NCBI RefSeq assembly: GCF_002029235.1
Contig: NZ_MZGV01000019.1
Span: forward strand, 1-64,000
Source: Clostridium oryzae
Lineage (GTDB): Bacteria; Bacillota; Clostridia; Clostridiales; Clostridiaceae
Direction of reading: 5' to 3'
DNA: 64,000 nucleotides
Shown piece after piece: positions 10,249 to 19,457 of this stretch. Position 1 is the stretch's first letter; each line of letters begins with the position of its first letter. A model generated the notes under the pieces. It did no database searches. It saw nothing but the letters and a program-made list of their open reading frames with translations, and was not told the origin of the DNA. The translations under genes and the position numbers were made by a program.

Positions 10249-12231
10249 ATGATAGGTACTATGCTGAACAATCGTTATGAGTTACTTGAAAAGATAGGCG
10301 AAGGCGGAATGTCAGTAGTTTATAAAGCAAAATGTCATAAACTTAATAGATATGATGCTGTTAAGGTATTGAAGAAGGACTATAACAACGATGTTGATGT
10401 CGTTGAAAAATTTAAAAGAGAGGCTACGGCTATAGCTAACCTTTCTGATAATAATATAGTTAATATATTTGACGTAGGAAGCCAAGATGATATAAATTAT
10501 ATTGTTATGGAGTATGTTAGAGGTAAGACACTTAAGCAGATAATCGTTGAGAACACAAGACTTAGCTACGAAAGAACGATTGACATAGGTGTACAGATAG
10601 CAAGAGCGTTAGATTGTGCTCACAGGAATAATATAATTCATAGGGATATTAAACCTCAAAACATACTGGTTACTGACGAAGGAGTAGTAAAAGTCACGGA
10701 TTTTGGTATAGCTAAAGCATCTAGTTCCGTTACTATAACGAATTCTAATAAAATAATAGGTTCAGCACACTATCTGTCCCCAGAACAGGCAAGAGGCAAC
10801 TTTGTTGATGTACGTACAGATATATATTCTTTTGGAATTGTATTATATGAAATGATAACTGGCAAGGTTCCTTTTGACGCTGAAAGTCCTGTTACTATAG
10901 CATTAAAACATATACAGGATGAGCCTGTACCACCGAAGCAGCTTAATATAGCAATCCCTAATAGTCTAAATTCCTTAATTTTAAAGGCAATACAGAAAGA
11001 TCCCAATAAGAGATATCAAACCATAAGAGAAATGTTAAACGATCTATTGAACATAAGACAAAATTTGGATTATGAAGTAAAAATGTCAAACAGTGATACA
11101 GACTATACGAGAGTAATGAGCACTGATGATGTGAAAAGAAAGATGGCGGATGCAGCTGATACAGATGAAGATGATATATTTGATGAAGATGATGATGATG
11201 TTAAGACAAGAGGTAGGAAAAAGAGTAGTGGAAACGGAAAAAAGATTTTATTAATAGCTATAGCAGCTCTGTTTGTTATATTGGCAGGAGTTGCTGTAGG
11301 AGTTTTAGCCAGTGGAGGAATTGGCAGTCTGTTTGCAGGCGGAGGTACTGGAATTACTGATAATATGAAGAATGAGGAAGTAAAAGTACCTGATGTAATA
11401 GGCTTATCTCAGGATGATGCAAAAGATAAAATAGAGAGCAAGGGTCTTGTGTATGTAGTAAGAGATGAGGTAAATAGCAGTAAAAAGAAAGGTACAATTA
11501 TTAAAACTTTTCCTGATGTTGGAACAAAAGTCAAAAAGAATAGTGAAGTAGGAGTAAGAGTAAGTTCAGGACCTGCTAGTCAGGAAGTTCCGGAAGTTAA
11601 GAACTATGACTTAAGTCAAGCAGAGACACTTATAACTAATAGCGGATTTAAAGTGGGTAAAGTAGAAAAAGAATATAGCAATGTAAAAGAAAATCGTGTA
11701 ATAAGGCAAACTCCAAATGGCGGGGAAGAAGCTCAAAAGGGAAGCACAGTGGATCTTGTGGTAAGTCTAGGACCTAAAATACAAACAACTGTAGTACCTA
11801 ATTTGGTGAATATGACTATTGATGCAGCAGAGGTCAAGGTAGAAGATGCAAAATTGAAGATTGTAAAAATCCCAGTTGAAGTTAATCCATCGGAGGAACC
11901 AGATAAGGTAGGTAAAGTATTCGAACAGAGCATAGATGCGAATACAAAAATAGAAATAGGTCAGACTATAAAAGTTAAGTATGGTGTTGCAGAAAAAGGA
12001 TATAGCGCTCCCAATTGGGAAAATAAGACATTAGCTTCAATAAAATCTCAAATTAGACAATATCAGAAGAATGGTATTACAGTAAATATAGAAGGGGATA
12101 CCACTGGTAATGCTGTTGTACAAAGCGTAACAGCACCTTCAAGTACGTTATATAAAGGAGACTCTATAACAATAACTGCTAAAGTACCTGATACTGATCA
12201 GAATCCTATGCAAGAAGATGATGCTGAATAA
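10249..12231 (+). CDS. prkC: Serine/threonine protein kinase PrkC with PASTA domains
   Basis: A 660-aa transmembrane kinase. The N-terminal Hanks-type kinase domain (about 1-275) has GEGGMS at 17-22, catalytic Lys39 in AVKV, HRDIKPQN at 131-138 and DFG at 151-153. A highly acidic linker (near 305-325, rich in Asp codons GAT) leads to a single membrane helix near 338-362, then PASTA repeats from about 380 to 590 and a last PASTA-like unit to about 650. PASTA domains bind peptidoglycan fragments, so it probably senses cell wall or germination signals. It is adjacent to stp. Confidence 0.96.
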   Translation: MIGTMLNNRYELLEKIGEGGMSVVYKAKCHKLNRYDAVKVLKKDYNNDVDVVEKFKREATAIANLSDNNIVNIFDVGSQDDINYIVMEYVRGKTLKQIIVENTRLSYERTIDIGVQIARALDCAHRNNIIHRDIKPQNILVTDEGVVKVTDFGIAKASSSVTITNSNKIIGSAHYLSPEQARGNFVDVRTDIYSFGIVLYEMITGKVPFDAESPVTIALKHIQDEPVPPKQLNIAIPNSLNSLILKAIQKDPNKRYQTIREMLNDLLNIRQNLDYEVKMSNSDTDYTRVMSTDDVKRKMADAADTDEDDIFDEDDDDVKTRGRKKSSGNGKKILLIAIAALFVILAGVAVGVLASGGIGSLFAGGGTGITDNMKNEEVKVPDVIGLSQDDAKDKIESKGLVYVVRDEVNSSKKKGTIIKTFPDVGTKVKKNSEVGVRVSSGPASQEVPEVKNYDLSQAETLITNSGFKVGKVEKEYSNVKENRVIRQTPNGGEEAQKGSTVDLVVSLGPKIQTTVVPNLVNMTIDAAEVKVEDAKLKIVKIPVEVNPSEEPDKVGKVFEQSIDANTKIEIGQTIKVKYGVAEKGYSAPNWENKTLASIKSQIRQYQKNGITVNIEGDTTGNAVVQSVTAPSSTLYKGDSITITAKVPDTDQNPMQEDDAE

Positions 12232-12251
12232 TTGATAACGTTGGAGGAAAT

Positions 12252-13121
12252 ATGACTGGAACTATAATAAAAGGAATAGGTGGTTTTTATTATATCAAAT
12301 TAGAAAATGGCGAAGTAGTAGAATGCAAAGCTAGAGGAAAGTTTAGAAATAACAAAATAAGTCCTATGGTGGGAGATAAAGTCAAGATAAGTGTAGATAA
12401 TAAAAAAGGTGTTATAGAAGATATATTGCCTAGGAGTTCTATGCTGATGCGACCTAATGTGGCAAACGTAACACAAGCCTTTATTGTGTTCTCTACTAAA
12501 AAACCAGATATAAACTTTTATTGGTTAGATAAATTTGTGGTTTTATGTGAAAGCAAGGAGTTAGATATAGTTGTATGCGTAAATAAAATAGATTTAGCTG
12601 AACCGTCTGAACTGAATAAAATTACTGAATATCTGAGTTTAATTGGATATCCGTATTGTCTTATAGGGGCAAAAGAAAATAATAGAATAGATGAACTGAA
12701 AAAATATATAAATAATAATGTAACAGTTGTGTGTGGACCTTCCGGAGTTGGAAAGTCCACATTAACTAATTCGCTATGTGGTTACAGAGCAATGGAAACA
12801 GGTGATATTAGTGAGAAGCTTAAGCGTGGTAAGCATACAACAAGGCATTGCGAACTAATAGAAGTTGAAGGCGGATTAGTTGTTGACACTCCAGGTTTTT
12901 CTTCTCTAGATTTATCTGAAATAGATAAGGATGATGTGAAATATTTTTTCAGAGAATTTCAGGACTACGCTGACAATTGCAAATTTAGAGGCTGTAATCA
13001 TGATAGAGAACCAGGCTGTGCAGTGAAAAAGGCTGTTGATGACGGAAAGATAGCAAGGATCAGATACGAATCTTATCTAAGTATAGTAGAAGAAGTATCG
13101 AAAAAGAAATTATATGATTAG
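12252..13121 (+). CDS. rsgA: Ribosome small subunit-dependent GTPase RsgA
   Basis: A 289-aa circularly permuted GTPase helping 30S maturation. An N-terminal OB fold is followed by G4 NKID near residue 115, then G1 GPSGVGKST near 162 and G3 DTPGF near 214, and the C-terminal zinc knuckle CKFRGCNHDREPGC (C-x4-C-x-H-x5-C). SD GGAGG is 4-5 nt before ATG. Downstream thiN follows after 14 nt, without the rpe gene found in this place in Bacillus. Confidence 0.96.
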   Translation: MTGTIIKGIGGFYYIKLENGEVVECKARGKFRNNKISPMVGDKVKISVDNKKGVIEDILPRSSMLMRPNVANVTQAFIVFSTKKPDINFYWLDKFVVLCESKELDIVVCVNKIDLAEPSELNKITEYLSLIGYPYCLIGAKENNRIDELKKYINNNVTVVCGPSGVGKSTLTNSLCGYRAMETGDISEKLKRGKHTTRHCELIEVEGGLVVDTPGFSSLDLSEIDKDDVKYFFREFQDYADNCKFRGCNHDREPGCAVKKAVDDGKIARIRYESYLSIVEEVSKKKLYD

Positions 13122-13135
13122 AGAAGTGGTGTGGC

Positions 13136-13771
13136 ATGAAGATTTTAATTGTAGCTGGAGGCAGCAAGCCATCTAAAGAACTTTTAGTCTTGGAAGCTGA
13201 GAACAGTGATTACATAATTGGAGTAGATAAAGGAACAGAGTATATTTTTGAATGCGGACAAAAACCTGATTTAATGGTAGGAGACTTTGATTCTATAAAT
13301 GAGGAAAAATTAAATGACTATCGGTGCCTGGGAATTAAAATCCTTGAATATCCACCAGAGAAGGATTATACTGATACGAAATTAGCGGTTGTTAAATCAC
13401 TTGAACTTCAAGTTGATGCTGTAGTGATGCTTGGCTGCGTTGGAGGTAGGTTAGATCATACATTAAGCAACGTTGGATTATTGTATGAGTATTTACAAGC
13501 TGGAAAAGAAGCATATATAAAGGATGATAATAATACAATATTTATGATTAACAAACCTACAACGTTTAAAGGTACTGCAGGCAATTATTTCTCCTTGATT
13601 CCATTTGGAGGCGCGGTTGAAGGACTTTCAATAGAAGGAGCTAAATATGGACTTGACAACTATAATTTAGACATAAGCAGTTCAAGAACTGTATCAAACG
13701 AGTTCACTTTATCACCAGTCAAAATAGATTTTAAAAGCGGAATTTTAATTGTTATATTTAGTAAAGATTAA
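13136..13771 (+). CDS. thiN: Thiamine pyrophosphokinase
   Basis: A 211-aa ThiN enzyme making thiamine diphosphate from thiamine. Motifs include GVDKGTEYIF, MVGDFDSI near residue 47 and the PPEKDYTDTKLA segment near 75, followed by MLGCVGGRLDHTL. Length is normal. SD GAAGTGGTG precedes ATG. It lies in the rsgA-thiN-spoVM neighbourhood conserved in spore formers. Confidence 0.94.
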   Translation: MKILIVAGGSKPSKELLVLEAENSDYIIGVDKGTEYIFECGQKPDLMVGDFDSINEEKLNDYRCLGIKILEYPPEKDYTDTKLAVVKSLELQVDAVVMLGCVGGRLDHTLSNVGLLYEYLQAGKEAYIKDDNNTIFMINKPTTFKGTAGNYFSLIPFGGAVEGLSIEGAKYGLDNYNLDISSSRTVSNEFTLSPVKIDFKSGILIVIFSKD

Positions 13772-13841
13772 AAATAGCATGTATCATTGTGCGTGTATAT
13801 TAATATAATAGGTATAGGAAATATGTTTAGGTGTGATGCTG

Positions 13842-14000
13842 TTGTGCAAGGTAACTAGAAAATTTAGAAAAGGCTTCGGCAGAATTATTATATGGGTAGG
13901 AGCTGGAATTATACTTACTGTGGTGGTTCCTATTTGGGGGTGGATTGCCGTTGGTGGCGTTTCACTTATATATTTAGGCATTTACATGTCAAGACATTAG
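13842..14000 (+). CDS. Small hydrophobic membrane protein between thiN and spoVM
   Basis: A short ORF encoding 52 aa from TTG 13842, or 54 aa from ATG 13836. The TTG is preferred because AGGTG at 13829-13833 is 8 nt upstream, while the ATG is only 2 nt from it. The N-terminus is basic (CKVTRKFRKGFGR), followed by about 35 hydrophobic residues broken by a Pro (VVVPIWGWIAVGG), so it has one long or two short membrane helices with positive-inside topology. I do not recognise a named family. Placement next to spoVM suggests, but does not prove, a sporulation link. Confidence 0.7.
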   Translation: MCKVTRKFRKGFGRIIIWVGAGIILTVVVPIWGWIAVGGVSLIYLGIYMSRH

Positions 14001-14028
14001 TATGTAAGCAATTATTTAAGGAGGATAT

Positions 14029-14097
14029 ATGAAGATAATGGCAATTAAGCTTCCTAAATTTTTATCTTCAATAATACGATTTTTTATCAGAAAATAA
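14029..14097 (+). CDS. spoVM: Stage V sporulation protein SpoVM (22 aa)
   Basis: A 22-codon gene with SD AAGGAGG 6-7 nt before ATG. The product MKIMAIKLPKFLSSIIRFFI plus RK keeps the SpoVM core IKLPKFL with Pro at position 9, Ile15 and Arg17, as in the 26-aa Bacillus peptide. SpoVM is an amphipathic helix that recognises the convex forespore membrane and anchors SpoIVA for coat assembly. The position between thiN and rpmB is the same as in Bacillus subtilis, which strongly supports the call. It is too short for most gene finders. A terminator follows within 15 nt. Confidence 0.93.
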   Translation: MKIMAIKLPKFLSSIIRFFIRK

Positions 14098-14107
14098 TTC
14101 TGGAACA

Positions 14108-14144
14108 TAAAAAAATGCAATTGTAAAATCAACTGCATTTTTTT
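14108..14144. terminator. Bidirectional terminator between spoVM and rpmB
   Basis: ATGCAATTG / CAACTGCAT stem (one A-C mismatch) flanked by A7 on the left and T7 on the right, so it can end the converging spoVM and rpmB transcripts. Confidence 0.8.
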
Positions 14145-14170
14145 ATTTGCTATTAAATTCAAACAAATGA

Positions 14171-14362
14171 TTATACGGCACGCTGTACCTTTCCGGAACG
14201 TAAACATCTAGTACATACATTAATTGTTTTTGATGTCCCATTAACAATTGCCTTAACTTTTCTTATATTTGGATTCCATCTTCTCTTTGATTGACGATGA
14301 GAATGGCTGAACTGTACACCGAAAGTTACACCTTTATTGCAAATTTCACATTTTCTTGACAT
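14171..14362 (-). CDS. rpmB: 50S ribosomal protein L28
   Basis: A 63-aa L28 starting MSRKCEICNKG; the zinc-type Cys pairs (CEIC and CTRC) are kept. HSHRQSKRRWNPNIRKV is the family core. The ATG at 14362 is chosen over an upstream in-frame GTG because AAGGAGG lies 8 nt before it. It is transcribed against its neighbours, as in Bacillus. Confidence 0.96.
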   Translation of the reverse strand: MSRKCEICNKGVTFGVQFSHSHRQSKRRWNPNIRKVKAIVNGTSKTINVCTRCLRSGKVQRAV

Positions 14363-14417
14363 TAAATCCACCTCCTTAGTTGCTTCAAAAAATTTACTGC
14401 ATTTTCAAACAAATAAT

Positions 14418-14447
14418 ATTGTATCATATTGAGTATAAAATATGCAA
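14418..14447 (-). promoter_or_regulatory. Probable sigma-A promoter of rpmB
   Basis: On the minus strand TTGCAT and TACAAT are separated by 18 nt, about 55 nt before the L28 start. Confidence 0.55.
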
Positions 14448-14519
14448 CATAAATATCAAATTATAAGATTTTTTTAGCTTTATATTACCATCATATGTTA
14501 AAGAAATAATATTATGTTC

Positions 14520-14548
14520 TTGAATATATCTATTAATTAATATAAAAT
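14520..14548 (+). promoter_or_regulatory. Probable sigma-A promoter of the asp23-fakA pair
   Basis: TTGAAT at 14520-14525 and TAAAAT at 14543-14548 with 17-nt spacing, about 35 nt before the Asp23 start. Confidence 0.55.
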
Positions 14549-14581
14549 AAACTATATGGGAATAATCGAGGAGGAATAGTG

Positions 14582-14929
14582 ATGATTAATATAACTAACG
14601 AATATGGTTCCATAAGTTATTCAGAAGATACCATGGCAAATATAGTTGGTCTGTCTACGATGGAATGCTATGGTGTAGTTGGCATGGCTTCAAGAAGAGC
14701 TGCTGACGGTTTTTGGGAATTACTAAGAGGAGAAAACCTTAGCAAAGGGGTTAAAATAAATTTAAAAGAAAATGAATTAGCTATAGAGTTATATGTAGTA
14801 GTTGAATATGGTACTAAAATATCTGTTATAGCAAATAATATTATTCAAAAGATAAAATATAATATAGAAATGTTTACAGGAATTAAAGTATCAACTATTA
14901 CGGTAAACGTACAAGGTGTAAGAGTCTAA
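14582..14929 (+). CDS. Asp23/Gls24 family envelope stress response protein
   Basis: A 115-aa Asp23/Gls24 (YloU-type) protein, with the usual pattern of an IVGLSTMECYGVVGMAS segment near residue 20-36 and a C-terminal VSTITVNVQGVRV. In Staphylococcus Asp23 is membrane-associated and tied to cell envelope homeostasis. ATG 14582 is preferred over GTG 14579 as AGGAGG is 7 nt before it. It precedes fakA by 13 nt, as yloU-yloV in Bacillus. Confidence 0.9.
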   Translation: MINITNEYGSISYSEDTMANIVGLSTMECYGVVGMASRRAADGFWELLRGENLSKGVKINLKENELAIELYVVVEYGTKISVIANNIIQKIKYNIEMFTGIKVSTITVNVQGVRV

Positions 14930-14942
14930 GGGGGAGGACAAA

Positions 14943-16592
14943 ATGAATTTATTAAAAATAAACGGCGAGACTTTCCATAATATGTTAGTGAACGCAAGTA
15001 ACAGTCTTGAGGAGCAGAAGGAATTTGTGAATTCTCTAAACGTTTTTCCTGTCCCGGACGGAGACACAGGCACTAATATGTCAATGACATTAAAGGGAGC
15101 CGTTGAAGAGATTAGAGATATGAAAGCAGAAGGCGTAGGTGCTATTTCAAAAGCGTTAGCTAAAGGAGCTCTTATGGGAGCAAGAGGTAACTCAGGTGTT
15201 ATACTTTCACAGATATTAAGAGGAATGGCAAGAAGTCTTGAAGGTAAAGTTGAAATAAATGCTGAGGAATTTGCTGATAGTCTTATGGAGGGTTCAAAAA
15301 GTGCTTATAAGGCTGTAATGAGACCTACGGAAGGAACAATCTTAACTATAACTAGAGCAGCAGGAGATAGTGCTAAAAAATCAGAGCAGCAAGATATAGT
15401 TAAATTAATGGAAGAAGTTTGTGAACATTCTAGGAATGTGCTTAATAGAACTCCAGAAATGCTTCCAGTTTTGAAAAAAGCAAAAGTAGTTGATTCAGGT
15501 GGTATGGGATACCTTGTTGTATTAAATGGTATGCTTGATGCATTAAAAGGAAATATGAAAGCAGAAGTAAAAGATGTTTCTCCGTCAAGTTTGGATAACA
15601 ATGCTGCAAAAGCATTGAATTTAGAAGAAATTAAGTTTGGGTACTGTACTGAATTTATAATATTATCAGCTGAATGCAATAGTGAAACTTTTAGAAACGA
15701 AATAGAAGAACTTGGTGATTCACTTATAGTAGTTGGATATGATGATGTTATTAAGACTCATATACATACCAATGATCCAGGTATGGTTTTGTCAAAAGCT
15801 GTAACTCATGGGGAATTATCAAAGATAAAAATTGAAAATATGAGAGAGCAACATAGACATCTTTTAGTTGATGATAAATCTGTAGCTAGTGCTAAAGAGG
15901 CTGAAATAGAAGAACAGTACCATGATGAAGAAACAAAAAAATATGGTATAGTATCAGTAGCTATGGGAGAAGGTATATTTAATATATTAAAGGATCTTGG
16001 AGTTGATAAGGTAATAGAAGGCGGTCAGACTATGAATCCAAGTACTCAGGATATTCTTGAGGCAGTAAATGAAGTAAATGCTGAAACTGTTTTTGTATTA
16101 CCAAATAATAAAAATATAGTAATGGCAGCTAATCAGGCTGTAGAGCTTACTGAAAAGGAAATAGTCGTTATACCCTCAAAATCCATTCCTCAAGGTATTA
16201 CAGCTTTGACAGCATTTAATACCGATTTAGATACAGAGACCAATAAGAACAGCATGATTGATGCCCTAGGGACAGTAAACACATTACAGGTTACATATGC
16301 TGTAAGAGATACAGAGGCTGAAGGAAAACAGATAAAAGAAGGGGACATCCTAGGAATAGCTGAAGGTAAGATAACTGAAGTTGGGACAGATTTATATGAT
16401 GTTACTGAGAAACTTATTGAGGATTGCATTAATGAGGATAGTGAGCTTATTACAGTAATTTACGGAAAAGATTGTAATGAGACTGATGTAGAAAACTTTA
16501 ATAAGAAACTCGAAGGAAAATATAAGGATATAGATGTTCAATTTTATAATGGAGGTCAACCGTTATACTATTTTATAGCATCTATTGAGTAG
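14943..16592 (+). CDS. fakA: Fatty acid kinase catalytic subunit FakA (DAK2/DhaL domain, YloV)
   Basis: A 549-aa protein: N-terminal DhaL-type kinase domain (about 1-200) with FPVPDGDTGTNMSMTL near residue 36, a middle domain and a C-terminal DegV-like region from about 330. FakA phosphorylates FakB-bound fatty acids to acyl-phosphate, which feeds PlsX (encoded at 26.5 kb) for phospholipid synthesis. The SD GGGGGAGG precedes ATG. A strong terminator follows. Confidence 0.94.
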   Translation: MNLLKINGETFHNMLVNASNSLEEQKEFVNSLNVFPVPDGDTGTNMSMTLKGAVEEIRDMKAEGVGAISKALAKGALMGARGNSGVILSQILRGMARSLEGKVEINAEEFADSLMEGSKSAYKAVMRPTEGTILTITRAAGDSAKKSEQQDIVKLMEEVCEHSRNVLNRTPEMLPVLKKAKVVDSGGMGYLVVLNGMLDALKGNMKAEVKDVSPSSLDNNAAKALNLEEIKFGYCTEFIILSAECNSETFRNEIEELGDSLIVVGYDDVIKTHIHTNDPGMVLSKAVTHGELSKIKIENMREQHRHLLVDDKSVASAKEAEIEEQYHDEETKKYGIVSVAMGEGIFNILKDLGVDKVIEGGQTMNPSTQDILEAVNEVNAETVFVLPNNKNIVMAANQAVELTEKEIVVIPSKSIPQGITALTAFNTDLDTETNKNSMIDALGTVNTLQVTYAVRDTEAEGKQIKEGDILGIAEGKITEVGTDLYDVTEKLIEDCINEDSELITVIYGKDCNETDVENFNKKLEGKYKDIDVQFYNGGQPLYYFIASIE

Positions 16593-16613
16593 CAAAAAGT
16601 ATTAGAGTAATGT

Positions 16614-16644
16614 AAATAAAAAAGCCTTTAGGCTTTTTTTATTT
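16614..16644 (+). terminator. Intrinsic terminator after fakA
   Basis: AAAAAAGCC TTTA GGCTTTTTTT stem-loop with T7. Confidence 0.9.
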
Positions 16645-16692
16645 ATAAGTTGGATAAAATTTTTCATTTATTGAACTTGCTGCACTGAAATC

Positions 16693-16720
16693 TTGCGTAT
16701 TAGTTTTTTATAGATAAAAC
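16693..16720 (+). promoter_or_regulatory. Candidate promoter of recG
   Basis: TTGCGT at 16693-16698 and TAAAAC at 16715-16720 with 16-nt spacing, about 40 nt before recG. Weak match. Confidence 0.35.
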
Positions 16721-16760
16721 TAAGCTTAATATTTTCTATATAGAATGAGGAGTTATATTC

Positions 16761-18776
16761 ATGAATTTAAATAATGAAATAGATTATATAAAAGGAGTTG
16801 GACCTAAGCTAAAAAAAGCATTAAATGGTCTAGGAATAATTACTGTAAAAGATCTTCTTCTATACTTTCCGAGAGATTATGATCAGGTAAATGATATAGG
16901 CACAGAGGGAATGTCTGTAATTTGTGGGACGGTTGAACATATAGAAGCGGATATTATAACTAATACAGGTAAGAGATTGACTAAAATATTATTTAATACA
17001 GAAAAAAGTGCTATTCATGCTCAATGGTTTAACCAGCCATATATAAAAAATTCTTTTGTTATTGGAAAACAATATAGGTTATACGGAAAAATAAGTGAAT
17101 ACAAAGGGAATAAAATTATGGTGAATGGTAAAATCATTGCTAATAACAAGGATATACCGCCATTCGTACCTAAATATGCTGTAAATAATGCAGTTAAATC
17201 CAGCAGCATAGAAAAAATAGTTAAGACACTTCTTGAGCAAATAGAAATAAATGAAAATATGCCAATACATATATTAGAGAAGTATAGTTTGTGCAGTTTG
17301 GATTTTGCAGTAAGAAATATACATTTTCCTATTAATAGAGAAAATCTTATGCAAGCAATAAAGCGTCTAAAATTTCAAGAACTGTTTGTGTACTCCCTTA
17401 AGCTCCAATTAATAAAAAAGGAAAATAGAATTAAACAGGGTGATGGTATCATGTTTAAAATATCTAGTGAGTTAGTTAAATTAAAAGAAGCGTTACCTTT
17501 TAAGCTAACTGAGGCACAAAACAGGGTTATTAGAGAGATATTGGTTGATGAAAAGAGTCAAAAAACGATGAATAGATTGCTTCAAGGAGATGTAGGCAGC
17601 GGGAAAACCATAGTAGCTTTTATTGCAATTTTTAATGTTATAAAAAATGGTTATCAGGCATGTCTTATGGTGCCTACAGAAGTATTGGCAAATCAGCATT
17701 TTAGTGAAGCTAAGAAGCTCTTTGAAAAATTCAATATAAATATTGCATTACTAGTAGGTAGTATGACAAATAAGCAAAAAAAACAAGTTAAGGAGCAGCT
17801 TAAAAGTGGTGAAATTCACTTAGCTATTGGAACTCATGCTCTTATTCAGGATGATATAGAATTCTATAAACTAGGTATGGTAGTTACTGATGAACAGCAT
17901 CGATTTGGAGTTTATCAGAGGGCACAGCTATTAAATAAAGGTGAGAATGTGGAAGTGCTAGTAATGAGTGCTACACCTATACCGAGAACCCTTTCATTAT
18001 TTCTTTATGGGGATCTGGATCTTTCTATTATTGATGAATTGCCGCCAGGAAGAAAGCAAATTGATACAATGGTGGTAGAAATAAATAAGAGCGCCTGGGT
18101 ATATAATATGATGGTGGATGAAGTAAAGAAAGGCCGACAGGGTTATATTGTATGTCCATTGATTGAAGAAAACGAGCAGCTTGATTTAAATTCTTTGCAG
18201 ACTTTATATAAACAATTAAAGAAGTCATTTTTTAAGGATATCTCAGTTGAAATGATGCATGGCAAGTTAAGTCCCAAAGATAAGGAAGAGATTATGGAAA
18301 AATATAAAAATGGGGAAATTAAGATCCTAATCTCAACTACAGTTATAGAGGTTGGAATAAATGTACCTAATGCATCAGTAATGGTTATAGAAAATGCTGA
18401 AAGATTCGGACTTTCACAGCTGCATCAGTTGAGAGGTCGAATTGGGAGAGGAGAATATAAATCTTATTGTATATTATTAGCTAATATTAAAAGCGAAATA
18501 ACCAAAAAGAGGCTTGAAGTGATAAAAAATAGCAGTGATGGTTTTAAAATAGCAGAGGAAGATATGAAAATAAGAGGTGCAGGAGATGTATTTGGGTTTA
18601 ATCAGCATGGAGATAATGCACTAATACTTTCCAATATATATCAGGATATGTCCATATTGAAGGCTGCGAATTACGAAGCTAGGAACCTTATAAATGAAGA
18701 GGATAAATACAGTAATATTATAAAAGAACTTTCGGAAGAAATAAATAATTCGTCAAAATATATCTGTTTTAACTAA
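16761..18776 (+). CDS. recG: ATP-dependent DNA helicase RecG
   Basis: A 671-aa fork-reversal helicase. The N-terminal wedge/OB region is followed by Walker A GDVGSGKTIVAF near residue 276, DEQH box (VVTDEQHRFGV), SATPIPRTLSL, and the C-terminal helicase motif QLRGRIGRGEYKSYC with the TRG region after it. SD GAGGAG is 9 nt before ATG. Length is normal. Confidence 0.96.
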   Translation: MNLNNEIDYIKGVGPKLKKALNGLGIITVKDLLLYFPRDYDQVNDIGTEGMSVICGTVEHIEADIITNTGKRLTKILFNTEKSAIHAQWFNQPYIKNSFVIGKQYRLYGKISEYKGNKIMVNGKIIANNKDIPPFVPKYAVNNAVKSSSIEKIVKTLLEQIEINENMPIHILEKYSLCSLDFAVRNIHFPINRENLMQAIKRLKFQELFVYSLKLQLIKKENRIKQGDGIMFKISSELVKLKEALPFKLTEAQNRVIREILVDEKSQKTMNRLLQGDVGSGKTIVAFIAIFNVIKNGYQACLMVPTEVLANQHFSEAKKLFEKFNINIALLVGSMTNKQKKQVKEQLKSGEIHLAIGTHALIQDDIEFYKLGMVVTDEQHRFGVYQRAQLLNKGENVEVLVMSATPIPRTLSLFLYGDLDLSIIDELPPGRKQIDTMVVEINKSAWVYNMMVDEVKKGRQGYIVCPLIEENEQLDLNSLQTLYKQLKKSFFKDISVEMMHGKLSPKDKEEIMEKYKNGEIKILISTTVIEVGINVPNASVMVIENAERFGLSQLHQLRGRIGRGEYKSYCILLANIKSEITKKRLEVIKNSSDGFKIAEEDMKIRGAGDVFGFNQHGDNALILSNIYQDMSILKAANYEARNLINEEDKYSNIIKELSEEINNSSKYICFN

Positions 18777-18791
18777 AAAATTAAACATTAA

Positions 18792-18820
18792 TTGTATGTA
18801 AATTCACAATGTGCTAAAAT
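18792..18820 (+). promoter_or_regulatory. Probable sigma-A promoter of rsmD-coaD
   Basis: TTGTAT at 18792-18797, TAAAAT at 18815-18820, 17-nt spacing, 36 nt before rsmD. Confidence 0.6.
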
Positions 18821-18855
18821 AATAGGGAAATGACGACAGGAAGGAATGAGTACAT

Positions 18856-19407
18856 ATGAGAATAATTGCGGGTCTTGCAAAAGGAAGAAAACTCATACCA
18901 CCTTCTGGTATGGAAACAAGACCTACTTTAGATAGAGTAAAAGAAGCTATGTTTAATATAATTCAGAATAGGGTTTACGGAGCAAAAGTGATAGATGTAT
19001 TTGCAGGTACTGGAAGTCTCGGATTAGAGTCTGTCAGCAGAGGTGCAGAAAGCTGCATACTAGTAGATAAGTTCCCGGATACGTTTAATGCACTAGTAAA
19101 AAATGTTGAAAGTTTGGGCTTTAAGGATAAATGTACGTGTCTTAATATGGACTCCTATGAAGCTCTCAAGAAGGCTTATAAAGACGGCAATAAGTTTGAT
19201 ATTATTTTTATTGATCCGCCGTATTTAAAAAATATGATTCCAAAAGCTATTGAATTAGTGTATCAGTATCAACTGCTTCAAAGTCACGGAATAATTGTTA
19301 CCAAAATAGATTCAAAAGAGGATATATATGAAGGTTTTGAAAAGTTACGCTTGAGTGATAACAGACGTTATGGACACACAATAGTATGCTTTTACGAGTA
19401 TGAGTAG
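18856..19407 (+). CDS. rsmD: 16S rRNA (guanine-966-N2)-methyltransferase RsmD
   Basis: A 183-aa SAM methyltransferase starting MRIIAGLAKGRKL, with RPTLDRVKEAMFNI, SAM motif VIDVFAGTGSLGLESVSRGA near residue 43 and catalytic FIDPPY near 121. It lies directly before coaD, the usual rsmD-coaD pair. Confidence 0.95.
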   Translation: MRIIAGLAKGRKLIPPSGMETRPTLDRVKEAMFNIIQNRVYGAKVIDVFAGTGSLGLESVSRGAESCILVDKFPDTFNALVKNVESLGFKDKCTCLNMDSYEALKKAYKDGNKFDIIFIDPPYLKNMIPKAIELVYQYQLLQSHGIIVTKIDSKEDIYEGFEKLRLSDNRRYGHTIVCFYEYE

Positions 19408-19457
19408 ATAAAATTTTATTACAGAATAATAGCAGTTTATATTGATGGAGGAACACA

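Noticed and set aside
11160..11210. GATGAT-type repeat in prkC
   Set aside because: Encodes the acidic juxtamembrane linker; in frame and consistent with the family.
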